Origin: an uncultured Verrucomicrobiota bacterium
GTDB lineage: Bacteria; Verrucomicrobiota; Kiritimatiellia; CAIQIC01; Lenti-01
Direction of reading: 5' to 3'
Length of the DNA: 64,000 nt
Assembly (NCBI GenBank): GCA_938003985.1
Contig: CALKWZ010000016.1
Coordinates: 62,001-126,000 of the forward strand
Below, piece by piece: positions 24,496 to 32,035 of the stretch. The notes beneath the pieces are model-generated. The model made no database searches. It was not told the DNA's origin and saw nothing but the letters and a program-made list of their open reading frames with translations. How positions within the stretch are numbered: position 1 is the first letter of the stretch; each line of letters begins with the position of its first letter. A program made the position numbers and the translations under genes.

Positions 24496-25143
24496 ATGAA
24501 CCGTGCAGCGAGAATCTGGACCTTGGCCATCGTGGCGTTGGCGGCGTGGAGCGCCGCGTCGGCCGTGGCGGCCAAACCGAAAACCGAGACCGAAACCGTC
24601 GCCGAACCCCCGGGGTGTCCGCCGGCCGATGCCGCCGCGCGCAAGCCGGTGATTCGGCATTTGGACCGGAAAATAGACGGGGCGGATCTCAAGCGCATCT
24701 GGTTCTGGCGCAAGAAGCTGCCGGAGCAGTTCTATCGCCGGAACAACTTCGGCTGGGCTTGGGCGGAGATCGAAGGCCTGGAGAAAAAGGAGTACTTCGC
24801 GCACAGCGGCATCCAAAGCCTCGAGGGCTTCTCGAAAGCCGTGGCGCGCCGGCTCAAGGACATGTCGTTTTCGCCGCCCAAGGGCGCGGCCAGATTCCAG
24901 ACCTTGCTCGTGGATTGGCGGGGCAATCTCGGCGGGCGCGACGCGTTGCCGCGCTGGTTCGACACGGAGTTCAAGATGCTCGAAGACGTCGCCGCGCGGC
25001 TGCCGGACGTCTCGGCGTCGGGCAAGATCCGGCTCTACACGAATCTCGAGCCTTGTCCGAGCTGCCGGGGCGTGATGGACCAGTTCCTGGCCGTCTACAC
25101 CAACGTCGAGATGGAAGTGTTCTACGAGTGGCCGCCGCCGTAG
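24496..25143 (+). CDS. Secreted deaminase-superfamily-like protein, copy 1
   Basis: 215 aa with an N-terminal Sec signal peptide (RIWTLAIVALAAWSAASAVAA). The body matches the layout of toxin-type members of the cytidine-deaminase fold: RRNNFGWAWAEIEGL, a conserved EYFAHSGIQSL block (H103), WFDTEFKMLEDVAARL, and GKIRLYTNLEPCPSC with the PCxxC zinc pair (C187, C190), then a helix and a final strand (VEMEVFYEW). The usual H/C-x-E zinc-and-catalytic motif appears as D156-T-E158, so the third zinc ligand may be Asp or H103. It has no toxin-delivery domains and is followed by a paralogue. Activity, target (nucleic acid, nucleotide or protein) and even catalysis are unproven. Confidence 0.72.
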   Translation: MNRAARIWTLAIVALAAWSAASAVAAKPKTETETVAEPPGCPPADAAARKPVIRHLDRKIDGADLKRIWFWRKKLPEQFYRRNNFGWAWAEIEGLEKKEYFAHSGIQSLEGFSKAVARRLKDMSFSPPKGAARFQTLLVDWRGNLGGRDALPRWFDTEFKMLEDVAARLPDVSASGKIRLYTNLEPCPSCRGVMDQFLAVYTNVEMEVFYEWPPP

Positions 25144-25178
25144 CGCTTGCCGCAACCGTCAACGGATGAACAATTATT

Positions 25179-25207
25179 TTGGCGCGCGCGCCGGGGTCGA
25201 GTAGGAT
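25179..25207 (+). promoter_or_regulatory. Promoter of the second deaminase-like gene
   Basis: TTGGCG (25179-25184), 17-nt spacer, TAGGAT (25202-25207), the same layout as for the first copy. The nearest ATG, 7 nt downstream, opens a six-codon leader rather than the main gene. Confidence 0.5.
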
Positions 25208-25214
25208 GAGAGCC

Positions 25215-25235
25215 ATGAAGGGAATCACAACGTGA
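25215..25235 (+). other. Six-codon leader ORF overlapping the next start
   Basis: ATG at 25215 reads MKGITT and stops at TGA 25233-25235, which overlaps the GTG start (25232-25234) of the second deaminase-like gene. It occupies the position where copy 1 has its real start. It may be a leader peptide for coupled reinitiation, or a remnant of an ancestral start lost by a frame change. Confidence 0.4.
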
Positions 25236-25843
25236 GCATTCGCGGTTTTGGGAAGAAACTTTGGATCGTTTTGGCCGCGGTGGCGCTGGCTTGGACCGCG
25301 GCGGCGGGGGCGCAGGACCCGCTGCCGCCGGAGCAGATCGTGCCGACGGTGCGCCAGCCGACGCTGCGGAAAATCCACCGCGAGAAAGACGCCCTGGCCT
25401 TGGAACGGATCGAGCTGTATCGCGCCAAGCTGCCGGAGCAATACCGCCGGCGCAACAATTTCGCGTGGGCGTGCGCCAAGATCAAAGGGCTGGACAAGGT
25501 GGAATATTTCGCCCACAGCGGCATCCAGAGCCTGGACGACTTTTCCAAGGAAAAGGCCAAGGAGCTGGCCGACATTTCCATCCGGCCCGACAAGGGGCGC
25601 TACAAGGCGCTGTGCGTGAACCAGAACGACGTGGTGGACGGCAACGACTGCTGGGTGCGCGTGGTGGACACGGAATTCAAGATTCTCGAAGACATGGCGG
25701 CCCGTCTGCCGGACCCATCGGTCAAGGGGCGGATCAAGCTCTACACGGATTTGCCGCCGTGCGCCAGTTGCTGGAACGTGATGAAGCAATTCATGGCCGA
25801 ATACACCAACGTCCACATGTCGGTCCTGTTCCGGAGCAAGTGA
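25232..25843 (+). CDS. Secreted deaminase-superfamily-like protein, copy 2
   Basis: 203 aa from a GTG with an AAGGGA site 8 nt upstream. Signal peptide KKLWIVLAAVALAWTAAAGAQ. It is a diverged paralogue of the preceding gene: RRRNNFAWACAKIKGL, EYFAHSGIQSL (H95), VVDTEFKILEDMAARL (D146, E148) and GRIKLYTDLPPCASC (C177, C180), YTNVHMSVLF. The strictly kept positions are exactly the candidate zinc and catalytic ones, while the region between FAHSGIQSL and DTE differs (extra Cys, NQNDVVDGNDCW). This pattern supports a retained active site. Its stop is 1 nt before the next gene, so it is co-transcribed with a small helical protein. Confidence 0.72.
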   Translation: MSIRGFGKKLWIVLAAVALAWTAAAGAQDPLPPEQIVPTVRQPTLRKIHREKDALALERIELYRAKLPEQYRRRNNFAWACAKIKGLDKVEYFAHSGIQSLDDFSKEKAKELADISIRPDKGRYKALCVNQNDVVDGNDCWVRVVDTEFKILEDMAARLPDPSVKGRIKLYTDLPPCASCWNVMKQFMAEYTNVHMSVLFRSK

Positions 25844-25844
25844 C

Positions 25845-26219
25845 GTGAAGCCGGAGTCCTACTACGAATTGCGCTGCGCCGTGGTGGAGACGTTCTACGA
25901 AGTGCTGTTGGGCGAGGGCTACACGATCGGGCAGGCGGCGAGCCGTTGCCTCGTGGAATTCCGGAGCGAAACGCAGGGCGGGGGCCGGACGGGGCTGATC
26001 GCGCTGGGCGTCCTGCTCGCGCGCGTGGCGCGGCACGAGCCGGCCACGTTGGTCCGCTTCCAGCCCGAGGTCAACGCCCTCGCGGCGCTGGCCAAGCAAT
26101 CCGCCTGCTGGCGGGGACTGGCCTCCGGCGAAAAAGAACGCCTGAAAGAAGACGTGCGGTTCGTCGCGGAGCGAGCGGCGGCCGCGCCGCCGGCCGGGCT
26201 GGGCCCGAAAGACGGTTGA
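25845..26219 (+). CDS. Small helical protein coupled to the deaminase-like genes
   Basis: 124 aa, GTG start 1 nt after the stop of the second deaminase-like gene. No signal peptide, so it stays in the cytosol. The sequence is mostly helical: ESYYELRCAVVETFYEVLLG, TIGQAASRCLVEFRSE, GLIALGVLLARVARHEPATL, then a Lys/Glu-rich helix and Ala/Pro tail. No known family was recognised. By position it could be an immunity-like or regulatory partner, but the neighbours are secreted and this protein is not, so that idea is only inference. Confidence 0.65.
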   Translation: MKPESYYELRCAVVETFYEVLLGEGYTIGQAASRCLVEFRSETQGGGRTGLIALGVLLARVARHEPATLVRFQPEVNALAALAKQSACWRGLASGEKERLKEDVRFVAERAAAAPPAGLGPKDG

Positions 26220-26569
26220 ATTTTAGGTTTTGTGCATGCCTTGGACTCCGCCGGTCGGCGAACCTGGAAATGGCGGGTGAAATCGAGCGGCCTGATCCGG
26301 GCTTTCAACGTTGGACGAGCAGGTCGAATTTGGACGCAACCGGCGATACCGGAACGCACGGCCAAGCCGGAGCAAGCGACGACGGAACAGCCCCCGAAAA
26401 ATATCGTCGCTTATTGTATATAACCCTTGCGTTGGCATCCGCTGCGTTATATGTTTCTAACAAGACGAGAAGTGTACCCATGCTGGAACAGGATCAGCGC
26501 AGAATGAGCGGGAGGCCGGCAACCGTGGGCCGTTGGTGCGGCGCGCGGGAGTCAAAGGCGGGACATGCG
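26220..26569 (+). other. Intergenic region, no convincing gene
   Basis: 350 nt. Short open frames exist but lack ribosome sites and coding character. Around 26400-26470 the sequence turns AT-richer (TTATTGTATATAACCC, GTTATATGTTTCTAAC). TTGGCA followed after 17 nt by TTCTAA is a weak promoter candidate for the next gene. Confidence 0.5.
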
Positions 26570-27550
26570 ATGAAAATCGATCGTGCAAAATCGAAGCTCT
26601 GCCGGTGGGCCGTCGGCTGTGCATCTTTGATGCTGGCGGCGGGGACCGCTTGCGGCCAAGGCGCCGAAGGCGTGTCGATTCCGCTGTACGTGGGCAACGT
26701 CGCGCCCTTGCAGGACGAGTTCGGCCGGCCCATGCGGGGTTCGCCGGCTGCGGCGGCGGCCACGGCGCGGCCGCGGGTGGAAGTTCGCAAGGCCTATTTG
26801 CATCCGTGGTTCCAAGTCTACACGAATCTGACGCCGGGCATTCACGGCGAATCCAGTCCCTACAATCCGCTCGTGGCCACGAATCTGCAGTTCGGCATGG
26901 GGCAGAACGCCAAGGCGGCCAACTCCGGCCTGTTCTGCGCGGTCTTTCCCGAGCGGCCCGACGCGGGCACGCGGATTTTCGCGCGCGCCTTCAACGCGCC
27001 CAATCCGGCCGAGGCGACGTTCTATGCCGATTCCGACGTCGTGGAGGTGACCTCGGTCGATGCCGCCGTGACGGTGCGGTTCGGGGCTTTGAAACCGCTC
27101 GACAACGCCGACGCCGACGGCGACGGCCTGGCCAATTCGTGGGAGCAATTGCTCGGAATCGACGACCGCGCGACGTCCGACTACGACGGCGACGGCATGG
27201 GCGACCTGCACGAAATGCTCGCCGGCACGGCGCCGGACGACAAGAACTCGAAACTCGCTTTCCGCCTGGTGCGTTCGGAAGAGTCCACGCAGGTGCGCGA
27301 CGTCGGCGAGCCGGCCACCCGCGCCGTGCGCGTGAAATGGCAATCCGTGCCCGGCAAGACCTACCGCCTCGAGTACGTGCCCCAGCTGGCGGCCATCGAT
27401 CCGGCCACGGGCGAACCCTACGCCTTCGAGCTCGTGGAAGGCGGCGAAGTCACCGCCGGTCCGGACGAATACGAAATCGACTTGCTGGTGCAGGACGTGC
27501 CGGCGGATATTCCGACCGCCATGTTCCGCGTGAAACTGGTCATCCCCTAG
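26570..27550 (+). CDS. Secreted protein with thrombospondin type-3-like calcium loops
   Basis: 326 aa with signal peptide (VGCASLMLAAGTACGQ). The middle (about 180-220) holds two Asp-rich calcium loops, DADGDGLANSWEQLLG and DYDGDGMGDLHEMLAG, of the thrombospondin-3/dockerin-like type (DxDxDGxxDxxE). The flanks are predicted beta-rich; the last 90 residues (VKWQSVPGKTYRLEYVPQL) look like a carboxy-terminal beta-sandwich common in PVC secreted proteins. Likely a calcium-stabilised extracellular or periplasmic protein. No catalytic motif. The ATG at 26570 is chosen because it gives the clean signal peptide. A 153-nt gap with no gene follows. Confidence 0.78.
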   Translation: MKIDRAKSKLCRWAVGCASLMLAAGTACGQGAEGVSIPLYVGNVAPLQDEFGRPMRGSPAAAAATARPRVEVRKAYLHPWFQVYTNLTPGIHGESSPYNPLVATNLQFGMGQNAKAANSGLFCAVFPERPDAGTRIFARAFNAPNPAEATFYADSDVVEVTSVDAAVTVRFGALKPLDNADADGDGLANSWEQLLGIDDRATSDYDGDGMGDLHEMLAGTAPDDKNSKLAFRLVRSEESTQVRDVGEPATRAVRVKWQSVPGKTYRLEYVPQLAAIDPATGEPYAFELVEGGEVTAGPDEYEIDLLVQDVPADIPTAMFRVKLVIP

Positions 27551-27703
27551 GTGCGGCGATGGCCGGGGCGCGTCCGCGCGGGCAGGCCGGCCAGGAAAGC
27601 GTCGGCCGGTTATCCGACGGCGGATTCTTCCGTGAATACACCGTGTCGGACTATTCCAGGACGGGCTGCGGCGTTGGCGGCGCCGCCATTTTTTCATAAC
27701 GAC

Positions 27704-29839
27704 ATGCGCGGGTTCAGACAATTTTCCTGGTGGGGATGGGGCGCGGCGGCGCTCGCCTTTTTGGTTTTCATGCCGAGTCTATGGCACGATTGGTGTTCGG
27801 TGGACGACGCCTATTTCGTGCGGGAAAATCCGCTCGTGCAGGGGGGGCTGACCTGGGCGGGGATCAAGGGCGCGTGGACGACGGTGCAGGCCAGCTACTG
27901 GGCGCCGCTGCTGTGGCTGAGCTTCATGGTGGACCAGGAAATTTCCGGCGGGGCGCCGTGGAGTTTCCACCTGACCAACGTGACGTTGTTTGCTCTGAGC
28001 GTCGGACTGCTGTTCGCGCTGGTGCGGCGCTGGACGGGACGCGCCGGCGTGGCCTTCGCGACCGCCCTGCTGTGGGCGCTGCATCCCGCGCGCGTGGAAA
28101 GCGTGGCCTGGATCACCGAGCGCAAGGACGTGCTCAGCGGCTTGTTTTTCCTGCTGGGGCTTTGGTTCTACACCGCCGGGCGCGAAGCGGAGAAACGGCA
28201 TGACTCCAAACGGTCTGTCGCCTGTTGCCGGGCCCCGGGCGCGCTGATCTTCTTTTCCTGGCTGTGCATGTTGCTGGGGGGCATGGCGAAGCCCGCGGTC
28301 ATGGTCTTGCCGGCGGCGTTGACGTTGCTCGACGTGTGGCCGCTGGAGCGGACGACGTGGTCCCGCCTGGCGCGGGACGTCTGGAAATTGACGGTGGAAA
28401 AGTGGGCCTTTTGGCTGTTGGCGATCGGCTGGGCCGGATTGGCCGGCCTGTTGCAGTCGGGCGAACAGGCTCTCGCGGCCGTGCCGTGGAACCATCGGCT
28501 GGCGATGATTCCCGCGCACTACCTGTTTTACCTGCAGAAGATCGTCTGGCCGACGGCCCTGGCGCCGTTGCAGGCCGACCTGCCGTTGGTCGGGTGGCAA
28601 GTGGCCGCCGGGCTGGCGCTGCTGGGCGGCGCCACAATCCTGGCTTGGCGGTTCCGCGGCCGCGCGCCGTGGGCGTTGTGGGGTTGGCTCTGGTTTGCGG
28701 GCCTGCTGTTGCCCTACGGCGGGCTGGTCTGGGCCGGCGCGGAAAGCGTGGCGTTGCGCTGGCTGTACCTGCCGCAAATCGGCCTGACGCTATGCGCGGT
28801 ATTTCCGTTTGCGCGCATCGGCGCGGGATCGGCGACGAAAACCGTTTGGTCGCGGATCGGGCTCGCGCTGCTGCTCTTGTTCATGGGCGGCGCCGCCCTG
28901 CGGACGCAGTCGCACTGGCGCAACCCCGACGCGTTCGGGTTGTGGATCCTGGATTGCCATCCGCAGCAAGGCGGGGCGTGCGCGATGGGCGGGGACAGCC
29001 ATATGGCGCTCGGCCAATGGAATCAGGCGCTGGAGGCGTACGACCGGGGCGTCGCGTTGGGATCCAAAGCCTGTCTTAGCCGCTGGGGCATGCTCCAAAT
29101 CAATCTTGGCCATCCGGAGCGGGCGGCCGAAGCTTGGGACCGGTTCGAAGAGACTTGGAACCAACCGGTGCTGTCGTTCCCCGACTGGGAACGCGCCGAA
29201 GAGCGGGAATTGGCGTGGCGCGTGCGCGGGCAGATCCTGCTGGCCCGCGGGGATGTCGCCGGTGCCTGCGCGGCGCTGGGCGAAGCGGTGCGGTGGGAGA
29301 CCGACGCCGGCGCGTTCGGGTTGGCGGAGCACCTCCGCGCCTGCCTGCAAGCCGGCCGTCCGGAAGCAGGAGCTGAGACGGCGGAACGTCTGGCGCGGGC
29401 CACCGGCATCCGCGTGCGCGAATGGCGGGAGCTGTTCCCGTTCTACGCGCAGGCCTGGAAGAACGGCGCGCGCGGCTATGCCTATGCGTTTTTCGCGGAT
29501 TACGCGGACCGCTATCCGGACGACGCGGTCAATCTGAACTACATGGCCCGCTTGCTGGCCACGGCGATCCCGGACGGCCTGGACCATGCGCGCCGGAACG
29601 AATGGCCGGCGGCGGCCCTGCGCTGGGTGGAACGGGCCATGCAAGTGGACTCCCGGCCGCCGCTGGGCGTTTGGGAAACGCTGGCGGCCGCGCGCGCCGC
29701 CGCCGGCGATTCGACCGGCGCCGTGCAGGCGGCGGAAAAAGCGCGCGAGATGGCGCGCGAAGAAGGCGACGAGGAATTGGCCGCCGAAATCGGCCAACGC
29801 ATCGCCACGTACCGCATGGGATTGACTTGGCAGGAATAG
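27704..29839 (+). CDS. GT-C-type membrane glycosyltransferase with C-terminal TPRs, copy 1
   Basis: 711 aa. The first 430 residues contain about ten TM helices. After TM1 comes the acidic GT-C signature CSVDDAYFVRENPLV, then WAPLLWLSFMVDQEISGG, LHPARVESVAWITERKDVLSG and MAKPAVMVLP. These are hallmarks of the PMT/TMTC-like family that uses lipid-linked sugars and has TPRs after the membrane part. The C-terminal 280 residues are TPR-like (SHMALGQWNQALEAYDRGVAL). The ATG at 27704 is the one that places TM1 at the N-terminus; the frame is open further upstream. Probably glycosylates secreted proteins. A nearly collinear paralogue follows after 5 nt. Confidence 0.85.
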   Translation: MRGFRQFSWWGWGAAALAFLVFMPSLWHDWCSVDDAYFVRENPLVQGGLTWAGIKGAWTTVQASYWAPLLWLSFMVDQEISGGAPWSFHLTNVTLFALSVGLLFALVRRWTGRAGVAFATALLWALHPARVESVAWITERKDVLSGLFFLLGLWFYTAGREAEKRHDSKRSVACCRAPGALIFFSWLCMLLGGMAKPAVMVLPAALTLLDVWPLERTTWSRLARDVWKLTVEKWAFWLLAIGWAGLAGLLQSGEQALAAVPWNHRLAMIPAHYLFYLQKIVWPTALAPLQADLPLVGWQVAAGLALLGGATILAWRFRGRAPWALWGWLWFAGLLLPYGGLVWAGAESVALRWLYLPQIGLTLCAVFPFARIGAGSATKTVWSRIGLALLLLFMGGAALRTQSHWRNPDAFGLWILDCHPQQGGACAMGGDSHMALGQWNQALEAYDRGVALGSKACLSRWGMLQINLGHPERAAEAWDRFEETWNQPVLSFPDWERAEERELAWRVRGQILLARGDVAGACAALGEAVRWETDAGAFGLAEHLRACLQAGRPEAGAETAERLARATGIRVREWRELFPFYAQAWKNGARGYAYAFFADYADRYPDDAVNLNYMARLLATAIPDGLDHARRNEWPAAALRWVERAMQVDSRPPLGVWETLAAARAAAGDSTGAVQAAEKAREMAREEGDEELAAEIGQRIATYRMGLTWQE

Positions 29840-29844
29840 CCGCG

Positions 29845-32025
29845 ATGACGGAAAAGCAGAAACAGGCGCAGCCATGCGGGGCGGGGAGCCGCGACATCCG
29901 CGCCGTCTGGGCCGGCCTGCTGGCGATGGTTCTGGCTTTCGCGCTGTATGCGCCGACCATCCGCTACGATTTCGTGACGCTGGACGATCCGCTCTACGTG
30001 GAGACGAGCGTGGTGGTCAAGGACGGGTTCTCGTGGACCGGCGCCAAACTGGCCTTCACGACGGCGCCGGAGAACTACTGGGCGCCGCTGCTGTGGTTCA
30101 GTTTCATGGCGGATACGGAACTGTCCGGCGGGAAACCGTGGAGCTTTCACCTGACGAACGCGTGGTTGTTTTCGGCGAACGTGGGTTTGCTTTTCCTGCT
30201 GGTGCGGCGCTGGACGGGGCGGACGGGCGTGGCGCTGGCGACGGCGCTGCTGTGGGCTTTCCATCCGACGCGGGTGGAAAGCGTGGCGTGGGTCACGGCC
30301 CGGAAGGACGTGCTCAGCGGCGTATTCTTCTTCCTGGGGCTGTGGTTCTACACGTTGGGCCGCCAAGCGGCGAGGCGGAATGAGGCCGGCCCGCCGGTCT
30401 CCTGTCGCCCGTCTCCTGCCGCGCTGATTGTTCTGTCCTGGCTCTGCATGTTGTTGGGCGGCATGGCCAAGCAGATCGTCATCCTGATGCCGGCGGCTTT
30501 TCTGCTGCTGGACGTGTGGCCGCTGGGCCGCACGGAGTGGGACCGCGTCTGGAAAGACGGCTGGCGCTTGGCCGGAGAGAAGTGGGCGTTCTGGATTCTG
30601 GCGGTGATCTATGCCGCGCTGCCGATCGTGTTCCACGTCGAGACCAAGGCCGTGATGGACGTGCCGGCGTGGCACCGGGCGCTGATGATTCCGGTCCACT
30701 ATCTGTTCTATCTGTCCAAAGTGGCGTTGCCGATTCGCCTGATGCCGCTGCAACCGGACTTGCCGTCGTGGTGGGAGCTGCTGATGGGCGCGACCGTCGT
30801 GCTGGCCGGTTTGACGTGGACCGCGTGGATCTGGCGGCATCGCTTCCCGCGGGTGCTCTGGGGCTGGCTGTGGTTTGCGATTCTGCTGTTTCCGCTGAGC
30901 GGCGTGGTGTGGGCCGGCGCGGAGCGCGTGGCCACGCGCTGGCTCTACATTCCCCAGATCGGCCTGATGCTGGCGGCGGTGGCGTGGGCGGCGGATCAAA
31001 TCCGCGCGCGCGGATGGAAAATGCGTTGGGCCGCAGCGGGATGCGCGCTCGTACTGCTCGTCTGGGGCGGCATGTCGCTGCGGCTGTCGCACCATTGGCG
31101 CAGCCGGGACCACTTCGGCATCTGGGCCTACACGTGCAATCCCGGCCACCCGGTGGCCTGCATGCTCGGCGGCGACAGCTATCTGGCGCAAAAAAACTGG
31201 GCCAGGGCGGCGGAAGCCTACGAAAAGGGCAGCGGATTCTACGACACCCACAGTTTCCTGCGTCTGTGCATGATCTGGAACTGTTGCGGCTTCCCGGATT
31301 TGACCGACGACGCGTGGCCGCGGTTCGAACGCGGGCTGGGAATGACGCTGCTGGAAGCCGTCAAGGACAAGCGGGATCTGGAGCGGATCTTCATCTGGCG
31401 CCTGCGCGGGCAGTGCATGCAGGCGCGCGGGGATCTGGCCGGAGCCGTCGGCGCATTCAAGGCGGCGGTCGATCTGGAAGAAGAACCGGCCGCCTTCGTG
31501 GTAGCGGAATACTTGCGGGCCAGCCACGAAGCCGGGATGTTCGATGACGAAGCGGCCGCCATCGCCAAGCGCATGACGAAGGCCGCCGGCGCCGACCGGA
31601 GCACGTGGAAATCCCTGTTCCCGGCTTATGCGCAGATCTGGCGGGACGGCGCGCGCGGCTATGCCTACGGCTATTTTCTCGAGTACGCGAAACGGCATTC
31701 CGACGATGCCGTGGGCCTCAACAACATGGCGTGGTTGCTGGCCACCGCCAAGCCGGTGGACATCGCCCATGCCCGCGAAGAAGAGTGGCCGGCCCGAGCC
31801 GTGGAATGGGCGGAGCGGGCGGTCGCCTTGGAAGCCGGAAATCAAGCCGCCACGGCCTGGGATACGCTGGGGGCGGCCCGGGCCAACGCCGGCGATTTCG
31901 CCGGAGCCATTGCGGCCGCGGCCAAAGGTGCGGATTTGGCGCGCCAGGGGGGCGGCGAGGCACTGGCGCGGCAAATCGAAGCGCGGGCGGCGAAATATCG
32001 TGCCGGCGAAGTCTGGCGGGAGTAG
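29845..32025 (+). CDS. GT-C-type membrane glycosyltransferase with C-terminal TPRs, copy 2
   Basis: 726 aa, tandem paralogue of the previous gene with the same architecture: TM1, VTLDDPLYVETSVVV acidic motif, NYWAPLLWFSFMADTELSGG, FHPTRVESVAWVTARKDVLSG, MAKQIVILMPA, RWLYIPQIGL, then TPR region (SYLAQKNWARAAEAYEKGS). Identity between copies is high in the membrane part and lower in the TPR part, suggesting different protein partners. The cytoplasmic loop after FYTLG is the main non-conserved part of the membrane core and is encoded by a short direct repeat (30397-30420). ATG at 29845. Confidence 0.85.
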   Translation: MTEKQKQAQPCGAGSRDIRAVWAGLLAMVLAFALYAPTIRYDFVTLDDPLYVETSVVVKDGFSWTGAKLAFTTAPENYWAPLLWFSFMADTELSGGKPWSFHLTNAWLFSANVGLLFLLVRRWTGRTGVALATALLWAFHPTRVESVAWVTARKDVLSGVFFFLGLWFYTLGRQAARRNEAGPPVSCRPSPAALIVLSWLCMLLGGMAKQIVILMPAAFLLLDVWPLGRTEWDRVWKDGWRLAGEKWAFWILAVIYAALPIVFHVETKAVMDVPAWHRALMIPVHYLFYLSKVALPIRLMPLQPDLPSWWELLMGATVVLAGLTWTAWIWRHRFPRVLWGWLWFAILLFPLSGVVWAGAERVATRWLYIPQIGLMLAAVAWAADQIRARGWKMRWAAAGCALVLLVWGGMSLRLSHHWRSRDHFGIWAYTCNPGHPVACMLGGDSYLAQKNWARAAEAYEKGSGFYDTHSFLRLCMIWNCCGFPDLTDDAWPRFERGLGMTLLEAVKDKRDLERIFIWRLRGQCMQARGDLAGAVGAFKAAVDLEEEPAAFVVAEYLRASHEAGMFDDEAAAIAKRMTKAAGADRSTWKSLFPAYAQIWRDGARGYAYGYFLEYAKRHSDDAVGLNNMAWLLATAKPVDIAHAREEEWPARAVEWAERAVALEAGNQAATAWDTLGAARANAGDFAGAIAAAAKGADLARQGGGEALARQIEARAAKYRAGEVWRE

Positions 32026-32035
32026 GATGGCGGCC

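Noticed and set aside
26232..26423. Small ORF of 63 codons between the deaminase-like locus and the next gene
   Set aside because: No ribosome site, odd composition, no neighbour coupling; treated as non-coding.
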